Origin: Salinarimonas ramus
Lineage (GTDB): Bacteria > Pseudomonadota > Alphaproteobacteria > Rhizobiales > Beijerinckiaceae
NCBI RefSeq assembly: GCF_014645695.1
Contig: NZ_BMMF01000011.1
Coordinates: forward strand, 62,001-126,000
DNA: 64,000 bases
Direction: 5' to 3'
Part shown: one piece after another, positions 34,709 through 43,106 of the stretch
How positions within the stretch are numbered: position 1 is the first letter of the stretch
Layout of the letters: the number at the start of each line of letters is the position of its first letter
Notes under the pieces: model-generated
What the model saw: the letters and a program-made list of their open reading frames with translations, nothing else
Told to the model about the DNA's origin: nothing
The model's database searches: none
Program-made: the position numbers and the translations under genes

Positions 34709-35755
34709 TCATTCCGCCGGCTGCGGGCTCGGACGCGCGCCGCCGGATGCGCCGCCCTGGGCGCCCTGCTTGCGGCGGGCCTCCTCGGCCCAGAGCGAGT
34801 GGTGCTCGCGTGCCCAATTGTAGTCGACCTCGCCCGAGCCCATGGCGTCGAAGGCGCCCTGCATGCCGACCGAGCCGATGTAGATGTGCCCCACCATCAC
34901 CGCGACGAGGATCGCGGCGACGACGCCGTGGATCATCTGCACGAGCTGCCAGTCGGCATAGCCGCCGGCGAGATAGGGGAAGAGCAACAGCACGCCGGTG
35001 ACCGAGAGCGCCGCGCCGCCGACGATGACGGACCAGAAGATGCCCTTCTGTCCGGCGTTGAACTTCTTCGCCTCCGGATGGACGCCCTTCTTCAGGAGCC
35101 CGCCGCCGGCCTTGAGCCAGGCGACGTCCGTGCGGTCGGGGATGTTGTCCTTGATCCACACGAGCAGCATGAAGACGAGGCCGGCCATGAACGGCCAGGC
35201 GAGGTAATTGTGCGCGTACTTGCCGAGCTGCGTGACCGTCGCGAAGGCTTCCGGCCCGAAGAGCGGGATCAGCACGAAGCGGCCCAGCACGAGGTTGATC
35301 CCCGTGAGCGCCAGCACCAGGAAGGAGCCGGCGGTGAGCCAGTGCACGAAGCGCTCGAAGGCGTTGAAGCGCAGGATCTTGAGCCCCGACAGGCCCGAAT
35401 CGATCGTGATCTTGCCGCGCACCGCGTAGAAGGCGACGACGATCGCGAGCATGCCGACGAGGGCGACGATCGTCACCCAGAACATCGTGCCCTGGTGGAA
35501 GGCGCGCCAATCCTGGCCGCCGGGCTTGATGAGGCCCGTCGCCTTCTGGTCGGGGATCGAGACGCGCCCGGCGATCTCGCCGCCCGGCTGCAGCGCCTGG
35601 AGGAGCTGCTCTTCGGTCACCGCCTGGGCGGTGGGGTTGGTGCCTTGCGCCAGCGTCTCGTCGGGGACGGCGATCGCGGCGAGGCCGAGGAGCGCGATCG
35701 CCGCGAGCGCGACGCGCCCGGCTCTGGCGATGGAGGTGAGGCTCGCGCGGAACAT
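34709..35755 (-). CDS. fdh3C: Formate dehydrogenase gamma subunit 1 (cytochrome b556)
   Basis: A 348-residue membrane subunit. A signal-like N-terminal helix ends near ETLAQG, then about five transmembrane helices follow. Haem-ligand histidines are in RFVHWLTAGSFLVLALTG, YAHNYLAWPFMAG and MIHGVVAAILVAVMVGHIYI. The conserved KKFNAGQKGIFW segment is diagnostic for FdoI/FdnI-type gamma subunits. The ATG at 35755 sits 9 nt after GGGAAGG, whereas the ATG at 35764 touches it, so I chose the former. It passes electrons from the beta subunit into the membrane quinone pool or a periplasmic acceptor. Confidence 0.92.
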   Translation of the reverse strand: MFRASLTSIARAGRVALAAIALLGLAAIAVPDETLAQGTNPTAQAVTEEQLLQALQPGGEIAGRVSIPDQKATGLIKPGGQDWRAFHQGTMFWVTIVALVGMLAIVVAFYAVRGKITIDSGLSGLKILRFNAFERFVHWLTAGSFLVLALTGINLVLGRFVLIPLFGPEAFATVTQLGKYAHNYLAWPFMAGLVFMLLVWIKDNIPDRTDVAWLKAGGGLLKKGVHPEAKKFNAGQKGIFWSVIVGGAALSVTGVLLLFPYLAGGYADWQLVQMIHGVVAAILVAVMVGHIYIGSVGMQGAFDAMGSGEVDYNWAREHHSLWAEEARRKQGAQGGASGGARPSPQPAE

Positions 35756-35834
35756 GTGGGTCATCCTTCCCAAACCTGTGAATACGAGGCGGTCCGGCGG
35801 CGGGGCGAGCCCCGCCGACCTGTCGAGCCGCGCC

Positions 35835-36431
35835 TCAGATCGCGACCGTCTCCTTGTAGGCCGTCTGCCAGCCCCAGGCGCCCGAGCCGTAGCCGCGGGT
35901 GACCACGCGCTCGCGGTAGATCTCGGCGATGATCTCGCCGTCGCCGGCGAGCAGCGCCTTGGTCGAGCACATCTCCGCGCAGATCGGCAGCTTGCCCTCG
36001 GCGAGACGATTGGCGCCGTACTTCTCGTACTCCGCCATCGTCACGTCCGCCTCGGGGCCGCCGGCGCAATAGGTGCACTTGTCCATCTTGCCGCGCGAGC
36101 CGAAATTGCCGACGCGCGGATATTGCGGCGCGCCGAACGGGCAGGCGTAGAAGCAATAGCCGCAGCCGATGCACAGGTCCTTGGAATGCAGCACCACGGC
36201 GTCGGCCGTCGTGTAGAAGCAGTCGACCGGGCACACGGCCGCGCAGGGCGCGTCCGTGCAGTGCATGCAGGCCATCGAGATCGAGCGCTCGCCGGGCGTG
36301 CCGTCGTTGATGGTGACGACGCGCCGGCGGTTGATGCCCCACGGCACCTCGTGCTCGTTCTTGCAGGCGGTGACGCAGGCGTTGCACTCGATGCACCGGT
36401 CCGCGTCGCAGAGGAACTTCATCCGAGCCAT
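35835..36431 (-). CDS. fdh3B: Formate dehydrogenase beta subunit 1 (4x[4Fe-4S])
   Basis: A 198-residue ferredoxin-like electron-transfer subunit with four cysteine groups: CDADRCIECNACVTACK, CMHCTDAPCAAVCPVDC, CIGCGYCFYACPFGAPQYP and CTYCAGG...CAEMC. This is the pattern of FDH3/FdnH beta subunits. No C-terminal membrane anchor is present, unlike E. coli FdnH, so docking relies on the gamma subunit. No Tat signal is visible; it is presumably co-exported with the alpha subunit. Confidence 0.94.
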   Translation of the reverse strand: MARMKFLCDADRCIECNACVTACKNEHEVPWGINRRRVVTINDGTPGERSISMACMHCTDAPCAAVCPVDCFYTTADAVVLHSKDLCIGCGYCFYACPFGAPQYPRVGNFGSRGKMDKCTYCAGGPEADVTMAEYEKYGANRLAEGKLPICAEMCSTKALLAGDGEIIAEIYRERVVTRGYGSGAWGWQTAYKETVAI

Positions 36432-36447
36432 TGTCGATATCCTCCGA

Positions 36448-39414
36448 TCACGCGGCCGCGATCTGGCAGAGCGTGACCTTCGTTTCCTGCATGCCGGTCA
36501 CGGGGTCGTAGCCGTAGGTGGTCACGGTGTTCACGGATTCGCCGAGCACGATCGGGTCGGTGCCCTGCGGGTACTTGGCGCGCTGGTCGACGCCCTGGAA
36601 CCAGCCGGCGAAGTGGAACGGCATGAACGCCACGCCGCGGCCCACGCGCTCGGTGACGAGCGCCTTCACGCGCGCCTTCGAGCCGCCCTCCGGGCCGGTG
36701 ACCCAGACGAGCTGGCCTTCCGCGATGCCCCGCTCGGCGGCGTCCGCCGGGTTGATCTCGACGAACATGTCCTGCTGGAGCTCGGCGAGCCAAGGGTTGG
36801 AGCGCGTCTCCTCGCCGCCGCCCTCGTACTCGACGAGGCGCCCGGAGGTGAGGATGATCGGGAAGTCGCGAGCGATGTTGTTCTCGATCGCGGTCTTCTG
36901 CACCGTGTGGCCGATGTTCGGCACGCGCTGCTGACGGAAGTCGTCGCGGGTCGGGTACTGCGCCACGAGATCGGTGCGCGGCGTGTAGATCGGCTCGCGA
37001 TGGACCGGCACCGGATCGGGCAGGTTCCAGGCCATGGCGCGAGCCTTGCCGTTGCCGAAGGGGATCGCGCCGTGCTCGAGGCAGACGCGCTGGATGCCGC
37101 CGGAGAGATCCGTCGACCAGGAGACAGCGTCGGCGTTGGCGCCGCCCTGGGTCTCGATGCGGGTGCGCTCGGCCTGCGTGAGGTCGGCGTCCCAGCCAAG
37201 CGTCTTGAGCACGCCGTAGGTGAACTCGGGATGCCCGTCGGTCAGCTCCGACCCGACCGGCGCCGAGCCCTCGGCGAGCAGGTTCACGCCCTCGCGCTCC
37301 ACGCCGAAGCGGGCGCGGAAGGCCCCGCCGCCGTCCTTCACGTGAAGGTTCGTGTTGTAGAGGATGTGCGTGCCGGGATGGCGGATCTCCGGCGTGCCCC
37401 AGCACGGCCAGGGCAGGCCGTAATAATCGCCGCCGACGTCCGCCGTCTCGCGCGGCGCGCGCAGCGTGACGAGGTCGAAGGCGCCCTGGTTGGCCATGTG
37501 CGCCTTGAGCCGCTCGGGAGACTGGCCGCAATAGCCGGTGGACCAGCCGCCGCGGTTGATCTCGCGCAGCACGCTCTCGGGCTGCGGCTCGGGGCCGAAC
37601 TTGCCCTCCACCATCTCGATGTTCTTGAACATCCGATCGGCGAAGCCGAGCTTCTCGGCGAGCTGATGGATGACCCAGTAATCAGTGGCGCTCTCGAAGA
37701 TCGGCTCCACCACCTTCTCGCCCCACTGGATCGAGCGGTTCGAGGCCGTGCGCGAGCCCGAGCACTCGAACTGCGTGCAGATCGGCAGGAGGTAGGTGTT
37801 CTCCGTGCGCTCGCCGAGCACCGCGAAGGTCGTCGGGTGCGGGTCGGCGACGACGAGGAGGTCGAGGCGCTTCAAGCCCTCGGCCACCTCCGGCATGCGG
37901 GTGACGGTGTTGCCGCCGTGCCCGAACACCATCATCGCCTTGACGTTGTCGCGCTGGTCGACCTGCTCGGGGTCCATCATCACCGCGTCGAACCAGCGGG
38001 TCGTGGTGATCCCGGGCGTCTCCATGTTGGTCTTGCGGTCGCGGGCGTCACGGCCGCCCTTGGCCGGGACCTCGTCGAAGCGCGACTGCAGCCAGTCGTA
38101 CTCGACCTCCCAGACGCGCGACCAGTGCCGCCAGCCGCCCTCGCCGAGACCGTAGTAGAGCGGCAGCGAGGTGACGTCGAGGCCGAGATCCGTCGCGCCC
38201 TGCACGTTGCAATGGCCGCGGAAGATGTTGGCGCCCGTGCCGGCGGAGCCGACGTTGCCGGTGGCGAGCAGGAGGTTGCAATAGGCGCGCACGTTTGCGG
38301 TGCCGACCGTCTTCTGCGTCGCGCCCATGCACCAGATCAGGGTGGAGGGCTTTTGCGTCGCGAACATCTCGGCGACACGCTTGAGCTGCTCGCCCGGCAC
38401 GCCGGAGACGCGCTCGACCTCCTCGGGCGTCCAGCGCGCGACTTCCTCGCGCACCGCGTCCATGCCGTAGACGCGGCTCGCGATGAAGTCCTTGTCCTCC
38501 CAGCCGTTCTCGAAGATGTGCCACATCATGCCCCAGATCACCGGGATGTCGGTGCCGGGACGGATGCGGACGTATTCGGTGGCGTGGGCGGCGGTGCGCG
38601 TGAAGCGCGGATCGATGACGATCATGTTCGCCTGGTTCTGCTCCTTGCCGGACAGCACGTGCTGGAGCGAGACCGGGTGCGCCTCCGCGGGATTCCCGCC
38701 CATGATGATCATGGTCTTGGAATTGCGGATGTCGTTGTAGGAATTCGTCTGGGCGCCGTAGCCCCAGGTGTTGGCGACGCCGGCCACCGTGGTCGAGTGG
38801 CAGATGCGCGCCTGGTGGTCGACCGAGTTCGTGCCCCAGAAGGCCGCGAGCTTGCGGTACAGGTAGGCGCCCTCGTTGGAGAATTTCGCCGAGCCGAGCC
38901 AGAACACCGAATCGGCTCCGGAGCGCTCGCGGATGTCGCCGAGCTTCGCCGAGATCTCGGTGAGCGCCTCGTCCCAGGTGGTGCGCTGCCACTGGCCGCC
39001 GACCATCTTCATCGGGTACTTGAGGCGGCGGTCGCCGTGGACGAGCTCGCGGACCGACGCGCCCTTGGCGCAGTGCGTGCCGCGGTTGATCGGGCTCTCC
39101 CAGGCCGGCTCCTGGCCGACCCAGACGCCGTTCTGCACTTCCGCGATGACCGTGCATCCCACCGAGCAATGGGTGCAGATGTTCTTGCGGGTCTCGAGCG
39201 GGACGCCCTCCTGCATCGGGCCGGCCTCGGCCTTGCGCACGGCGCCCAGCGAGAGCGTGCCCGCGGCGGCGAGCCCGCCGACGGCGAGGCCGGAGCGGCG
39301 CAGGAAGGTACGGCGATCCACCGCCTCGTTGACGAGGCCGGCGACGATCGCGGGATGGCGGGCGCGACGGGCCGCGCCGGTGTCGTGTCCGAGGGACTTG
39401 CGCTTGACGAGCAT
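36448..39414 (-). CDS. fdh3A: Formate dehydrogenase alpha subunit 1 (Tat-exported, Mo/W-bis-MGD)
   Basis: A 988-residue catalytic subunit. The twin-arginine signal is DRRTFLRRSGLAVGG (about 33-47). A [4Fe-4S] cluster uses C80, C83, C87 and C115. The metal ligand is Cys205 in DHQARICHSTTVAG, followed by the catalytic histidine, so there is no selenocysteine. IIMGGNPAEAHP, IDPRFTRTAAHA and the C-terminal FHFAGWF are bis-MGD binding regions. It oxidises formate to CO2 in the periplasm. The tupABC transporter and MoeA genes nearby suggest tungsten or molybdenum at the active site. The gene follows a Tat micro-protein and precedes the beta and gamma genes. Confidence 0.96.
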   Translation of the reverse strand: MLVKRKSLGHDTGAARRARHPAIVAGLVNEAVDRRTFLRRSGLAVGGLAAAGTLSLGAVRKAEAGPMQEGVPLETRKNICTHCSVGCTVIAEVQNGVWVGQEPAWESPINRGTHCAKGASVRELVHGDRRLKYPMKMVGGQWQRTTWDEALTEISAKLGDIRERSGADSVFWLGSAKFSNEGAYLYRKLAAFWGTNSVDHQARICHSTTVAGVANTWGYGAQTNSYNDIRNSKTMIIMGGNPAEAHPVSLQHVLSGKEQNQANMIVIDPRFTRTAAHATEYVRIRPGTDIPVIWGMMWHIFENGWEDKDFIASRVYGMDAVREEVARWTPEEVERVSGVPGEQLKRVAEMFATQKPSTLIWCMGATQKTVGTANVRAYCNLLLATGNVGSAGTGANIFRGHCNVQGATDLGLDVTSLPLYYGLGEGGWRHWSRVWEVEYDWLQSRFDEVPAKGGRDARDRKTNMETPGITTTRWFDAVMMDPEQVDQRDNVKAMMVFGHGGNTVTRMPEVAEGLKRLDLLVVADPHPTTFAVLGERTENTYLLPICTQFECSGSRTASNRSIQWGEKVVEPIFESATDYWVIHQLAEKLGFADRMFKNIEMVEGKFGPEPQPESVLREINRGGWSTGYCGQSPERLKAHMANQGAFDLVTLRAPRETADVGGDYYGLPWPCWGTPEIRHPGTHILYNTNLHVKDGGGAFRARFGVEREGVNLLAEGSAPVGSELTDGHPEFTYGVLKTLGWDADLTQAERTRIETQGGANADAVSWSTDLSGGIQRVCLEHGAIPFGNGKARAMAWNLPDPVPVHREPIYTPRTDLVAQYPTRDDFRQQRVPNIGHTVQKTAIENNIARDFPIILTSGRLVEYEGGGEETRSNPWLAELQQDMFVEINPADAAERGIAEGQLVWVTGPEGGSKARVKALVTERVGRGVAFMPFHFAGWFQGVDQRAKYPQGTDPIVLGESVNTVTTYGYDPVTGMQETKVTLCQIAAA

Positions 39415-39427
39415 GGAACCCGCCTCC

Positions 39428-39646
39428 TCAGTAACGGTTGGTGCGGTAGAAGGCCTGGACGTGCGCCGTTTCCTGGTAGCGCGCCTTCACCTTCTCGTCG
39501 GCGGTCTCGCTCGCCTGCGCCTCGCTTCCCGCGAGGGGCGAGACGGCGACCGCCGCCGCCAGGCTGCCGGCACCGCCGACGGCCCGCAGGAAGCCACGCC
39601 GATCGAGCGCCACCTTGGCGCTCTCGTCCTTGTGCGTCTTGCGCAT
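39428..39646 (-). CDS. FDH-associated twin-arginine micro-protein 1
   Basis: A 72-residue protein matching the 'formate dehydrogenase region TAT target' family. The twin-arginine motif is LDRRGFLRAVGGAG, followed by a hydrophobic Tat helix. The conserved tail is RYQETAHVQAFYRTN. A nearly identical tail (RYRETEHVLTFYRTN) ends the paralogue at 51952-52167. It lies 13 bp ahead of the alpha subunit. The role is unknown; it could act in Tat targeting, assembly or as a small subunit. Confidence 0.88.
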   Translation of the reverse strand: MRKTHKDESAKVALDRRGFLRAVGGAGSLAAAVAVSPLAGSEAQASETADEKVKARYQETAHVQAFYRTNRY

Positions 39647-39757
39647 TCCCGGTCCTCCACCTCGGGCACGCTCGCGCGGGCCCGTTCTCGTTCGTGCCGA
39701 GCGGTGCGGACCGCTCGTCGTTCCTGTCGGCGCGCCCGCGCACGCGCCCTCCTCAGG

Positions 39758-40540
39758 TCATTCCCCGATCTCGAAGGCCTCGGCCTCGATGTCGAAGAAG
39801 GTCCGGCCCACCGCGCCCACGGCCTTGTAGAGCCGTGACGAGGGGGCGATCTCGAGATCCGCGAAGAAGCGCGGCGCCCACGGCTTCAGGTGCCGCTCGA
39901 AGAAGCCGCGCTCGGCGCTCTCCTCGGCGTCGAAGCGTCGGCCCGCGAGCCCCGCCATGACGTCGCACAGGATGGCGATGTGGTCCTCCGGGTCCTTCAA
40001 CCCGTCCTCGCGCTCGAGCCCGAGCGACTTCAGGTCGGCGCGCACGGCGGCGAGGGGCCGCTCGTGCAGGAAGCCCGTGAGGTAGAAGGAGGCGTAGGGA
40101 AGCAGCTCGCCGCGCCCCAGCCCGATGAAGAGGTCGAAGAATTCGCGGCTCGCCGCCTCGGGCGTCGTCGTGCGCGCCGCGTCCGCGAGCTGCAGATGCG
40201 CCATGCCCAGCGGGCTCGAATCGCCCTTGAGCCCACGCAGCGCCTCGAGCGTCTCGGCGACGGGCGCCTTGCCGAGGAGATGGGCGAGGAGGTCGTATTC
40301 GCGTGCGCGCAGGAGATCGATCTCGTCGATCGCGTCGTGCGCCTCGCCGCCGCCCTGCGGGTACAGATCGGGGCGCAGCAGCGAGCGGGAGACGCCGGTG
40401 ACGGTCTCGACCGCGAGCACGCGCTCCGCCGGGATCCGGCTCCAGTTGGAGACGGACGGCTGGGAGATGCCGAGCGTGCGTGCGAGTGCGCCGACGCCGC
40501 CGGCGGCGCGGATCGCCAGATCGAGCCCTTCGTCCCGCAT
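39758..40540 (-). CDS. TorD-family chaperone with N-terminal YdaS/Cro HTH
   Basis: This 260-residue protein has two parts. Residues 1-60 are a YdaS/Cro-type helix-turn-helix (IRAAGGVGALARTLGISQPS, VSNWSRIPAERVLAVETVTG, then LLRPDLYPQ). Residues about 75-260 are a TorD/DmsD-type redox-enzyme chaperone (LAHLLGKAPVAETLEALRGL, YASFYLTGFLHERPLAAVRA, PEDHIAILCDVMAGLAG, FFERHLKPWAPRFFADLE). The ATG at 40540 follows GGGGA. An ATG at 40594 would add 18 residues but has no ribosome site and falls inside a palindrome. It should guard the FDH alpha Tat precursor, and the HTH suggests it also regulates transcription (inference). Confidence 0.85.
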   Translation of the reverse strand: MRDEGLDLAIRAAGGVGALARTLGISQPSVSNWSRIPAERVLAVETVTGVSRSLLRPDLYPQGGGEAHDAIDEIDLLRAREYDLLAHLLGKAPVAETLEALRGLKGDSSPLGMAHLQLADAARTTTPEAASREFFDLFIGLGRGELLPYASFYLTGFLHERPLAAVRADLKSLGLEREDGLKDPEDHIAILCDVMAGLAGRRFDAEESAERGFFERHLKPWAPRFFADLEIAPSSRLYKAVGAVGRTFFDIEAEAFEIGE

Positions 40541-40590
40541 GCGTTTCCCCGTCCTAGCCGCCTTCTCGGGGCGGCTTCTCTCGAACGGTT

Positions 40591-40609
40591 CCATAGTACG
40601 AAGCTATGG
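40591..40609. promoter_or_regulatory. Palindrome upstream of the YdaS-TorD gene
   Basis: CCATAG, 7 bp, CTATGG is a perfect dyad in an AT-rich patch about 50 bp before the chaperone start. It contains the alternative ATG at 40594. The placement suits an operator for the HTH carried by the chaperone itself. No experimental motif is known to me for comparison. Confidence 0.45.
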
Positions 40610-40637
40610 GGTCCCGGCAAGCTTGTTTTGAATGACT

Positions 40638-41318
40638 TTAGACGGGGGTGGCCCCGCCATGACGGCGCGGACGAGGCCGGAGTTCCGCAGGGTCCTGCGG
40701 CATATGCGCCGCAGGCTGCTCGTTCGTCGGCTCGCGATTCTCAAGCGCGGCCGTGGTTTGCGGGTCCGACGATGTGTCCACATCGTCAGCCTCTTCCGAC
40801 CGGGCAGGATTCGTGTCCTCATTGTGCTGCGCATTCTGCACAGATGGTTCTTGCGTTTCACGCACGTCCTCGGGCGGCTTCTCCACAGGCGGCTCGCGCT
40901 TGGCGAACAGCCGATCCGCCAAGGCCTTGGCGTCGAAGTCGGGGGAGAGCGGGCCGTCTCCGGGCACGCCGCCGGGAACGTTCCAGTCGTAGGCGTATTC
41001 CCGCGCGGGATCGAGATAGTCCCGCACGGCGGGCGTCGTCGCCCAGACGCGGCGCAGGGCGGCGTTCTTGAGGGCGGCGGGCACGCCCTTGCGCAGGTAG
41101 CCCGTGATGTCCGTCGTCGCGTCTATGGTCTCGATGGGCGGGAGGGCGGCGAGCTCCTCGTCGGAGAGGGTGGGCTCGGCCTCGGGCGCAGGCGCCGGGG
41201 CAGGCTCGGCAGGGATGGCGACCGATTCGGCCGCTGCCTCCTGCGGCTCGCGCGGCTCGTCGCGCGCGTCCTCGCGCTTCTTGCGCGACCAGCGCGAGAG
41301 AAAGCCTTCGCCGCTCAC
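40638..41318 (-). CDS. DUF3306 family protein (FDH accessory)
   Basis: A 226-residue protein from a GTG start that overlaps the DUF3305 stop (GTGA). The N-terminal FLSRWSRKKRE is the family signature, followed by a negatively charged proline/alanine linker. The conserved core is ITGYLRKGVPAALKNAALRR, VWATTPAVRDYLDPAREYAY and DWNVPGGVPGDGP. The C-terminal third is hydrophilic and low-complexity. DUF3305/DUF3306 pairs are regularly found with FDH genes in Rhizobiales. Their biochemical role is not established. Confidence 0.82.
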   Translation of the reverse strand: MSGEGFLSRWSRKKREDARDEPREPQEAAAESVAIPAEPAPAPAPEAEPTLSDEELAALPPIETIDATTDITGYLRKGVPAALKNAALRRVWATTPAVRDYLDPAREYAYDWNVPGGVPGDGPLSPDFDAKALADRLFAKREPPVEKPPEDVRETQEPSVQNAQHNEDTNPARSEEADDVDTSSDPQTTAALENREPTNEQPAAHMPQDPAELRPRPRRHGGATPV

Positions 41319-41827
41319 CGCCCGTCCTCCTCGTCGCGATCGAGGCCGAGCACGCGGGGCGGGCGCCGGGCCAACGCGTTGGGATCGGCGGGCTTGCGCT
41401 TGCGCTTGTAGAACTCGCGCTCGACGTGGAACTCGGCGACGAACGCTGCGACCAGCGCCTCCACCTCGGCCGGCATGGGCAGCGCCTCGAGGATCAGCGC
41501 CTCGTCGCCGGCCAGCGCCTCGCCCTCGTAGGGATCGACGCTGAGCGAGGCGACCTCGAGCCGCTCGCCGTTGCGCCGCAGCGCCACCCAGACGGACGGA
41601 CGGCCGGAGCCGAGATTGTCGCGGTAATGCGCGGTCTCGCCCGGATGCAGGTCGAGCGTGGCGGAACCCACGTACCAGGTCTCCTCCGCGCCCTCCGCCG
41701 CGAGCCGCGTCCACGGCGCCGTCTCGGGCGCCGCGGGAAGCACGGCGCAGGGCGCCCACGACACGGGCGCCCAACGGTTGCTCGTCTCACGCCTGCGCGC
41801 GACGATGCCCAGCGTGACGTGGGTCAT
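41315..41827 (-). CDS. DUF3305 family protein (FDH accessory)
   Basis: A 170-residue soluble protein starting MTHVTLGIVARRRETSNRWA, typical of DUF3305. Further conserved stretches are GHYRD-like ETAHYRDNLGSGRPSVWVAL and FHVEREFYKRKRKPADPNAL. No signal peptide or membrane span is seen. It is the first gene of the coupled DUF3305-DUF3306 pair, followed by the YdaS-TorD gene and FDH cluster 1. The function is unknown; context implies a part in FDH maturation. Confidence 0.82.
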   Translation of the reverse strand: MTHVTLGIVARRRETSNRWAPVSWAPCAVLPAAPETAPWTRLAAEGAEETWYVGSATLDLHPGETAHYRDNLGSGRPSVWVALRRNGERLEVASLSVDPYEGEALAGDEALILEALPMPAEVEALVAAFVAEFHVEREFYKRKRKPADPNALARRPPRVLGLDRDEEDGR

Positions 41828-41878
41828 GAATTGCTCCCTCCCCCGCCTCGCGGGCCCATGGCTTTACGCGCCTTTCTT

Positions 41879-42067
41879 CTCCTTCCCTGTAGGGGAAGGT
41901 GGCTCGGCGGAGCCGAGACGGATGGGGCGCGCAACGCGCGTTCGGCGCAGCCGAAGCCGACGCGTGACGTCGGGCACCGAGGTTTCCGCTTCGCGGAACA
42001 CGCCTGACGGCGTGCCCCATCCGTCACGCCGCTTCGCGGCGCGCCACCTTCCCCTACAGGGAAGGAG
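41879..42067. repeat. Two inverted copies of an interspersed palindromic repeat
   Basis: The left arm begins TCCTTCCCTGTAGGGGAAGG followed by TGGC, and the right arm ends with its reverse complement CCTTCCCCTACAGGGAAGGA. Internal GC-rich hairpins (CTCGGC/GCCGAG, CCGCTTCGCGG) and GACGGATGGGGC / GCCCCATCCGTC segments are shared by both arms. A third copy in the same family lies at 56332-56480. It fills the gap between the DUF3305 gene and the DUF6352-like gene, has no coding capacity, and looks like a REP/MITE-type element. Confidence 0.75.
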
Positions 42068-42095
42068 AGGGGAGCGGAATTCGACGCCATCGCGC

Positions 42096-43106
42096 TCACG
42101 TCCTCCTCGCGAGCGGCAGGCCCGTCACCAGGTTCTGCGGCTTCATGCGCACCACCTTCTCCGGGCTCATCGCCAGGATGAGCCAGATCGGCGCGTTCCT
42201 CACCCGAGGCTCGACGGGCGCGTCCTTGGCGAGGTCGAGACGCAGGAGGCACAGGACGCGCGATTGGTCGTCGTACCCCACCGGCTCGCCGCGCCAGAGG
42301 CGGTTGCCGATGGCGGTGGCGTCCGCGTCGAGGCCCACGAACCAGCGCCAGGCCTCGTCCTCGATGCGCTCCATCGGCGTCACCGTGCAGGAGACGCCGT
42401 GCATGTGGGAGACGAAGGCCTCGATCGCGCGGGCGAGACCGTCGCGGGCCTTCGGCGCCGAGCCGAGCGGGAGCGCCATCGTGTGCGCGTCCGACCGGCT
42501 CCAGTAGGTCCAGGCGTTGCCGTCGTCGAGGACGTCGAGCTCGTCGGCCGCGGACTTGCCGAGCATGCCCACGAGAGGGGACACCGGTCCCGAGGCGGCG
42601 TTCCTGCCTTCGAACTCCTCGATCAGCTCGAGGTCCGCGAGCAGCGTCGCGCCCTCGTAGGTCGAGACCTTCTGCGGGCGGAAGAACAGCTCTGCCGCGC
42701 GCAGCGTGTAGGGATCGGCGCAGCCGTCCAGCGCGTTGCGCAGGACGAGATGCACCATCTGCGACAGGAAGAGCGGGGGCACGACGGCGCCGTCGCGCAC
42801 GATGCCCGCATAGGCGGCCTCCACCGTACCCGCGGCGACGAGCCGGTCGCGGAAGGAGACGAAGAACTCCCAGTTCTCCCGCGCGTCCGGATCGGCCAGG
42901 GCCGCGATCTCGCCCGGGGAGACCGGCCGGCGCGGCGCGCCCGTGAGGGCCGCGTGGAGCGCGCGCTCGGCGTCGCAGGCCTCCTCCGGGGGGAGGATCT
43001 CGGGACGGGCGAGATAGGCCAGCAGCAATTCGTCGGTCACCGCGAGCGCGCCCTCGGGCGTGCGTCGCGTGAGGTGATGGCCGCTCGAGACCCAGAACTC
43101 CTTCAT
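42096..43106 (-). CDS. FDH-linked conserved protein (DUF6352-like)
   Basis: A 336-residue soluble protein starting MKEFWVSSGHHLTRRTPEGA. It has a helical core (LPPEEACDAERALHAAL, ENWEFFVSFRDRLVAAGTVE, PPLFLSQMVHLVLRNALDGC) and a C-terminal part rich in tryptophan and aspartate. It resembles a protein family encoded beside FDH3-type formate dehydrogenases in Rhizobiales, which I associate with DUF6352. The ATG at 43106 overlaps the previous stop by ATGA. No catalytic motif is recognised. Confidence 0.7.
   Translation of the reverse strand: MKEFWVSSGHHLTRRTPEGALAVTDELLLAYLARPEILPPEEACDAERALHAALTGAPRRPVSPGEIAALADPDARENWEFFVSFRDRLVAAGTVEAAYAGIVRDGAVVPPLFLSQMVHLVLRNALDGCADPYTLRAAELFFRPQKVSTYEGATLLADLELIEEFEGRNAASGPVSPLVGMLGKSAADELDVLDDGNAWTYWSRSDAHTMALPLGSAPKARDGLARAIEAFVSHMHGVSCTVTPMERIEDEAWRWFVGLDADATAIGNRLWRGEPVGYDDQSRVLCLLRLDLAKDAPVEPRVRNAPIWLILAMSPEKVVRMKPQNLVTGLPLARRT

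Noticed and set aside
36256-39960. Plus-strand 1234-codon open frame
   Set aside because: It mirrors FDH alpha and beta on the other strand; composition is an antisense artefact of GC-rich codon use with no domain.
40540-40594. Upstream ATG for the YdaS-TorD gene
   Set aside because: No ribosome site and the codon lies inside a palindrome; the internal ATG at 40540 has a plausible ribosome site.
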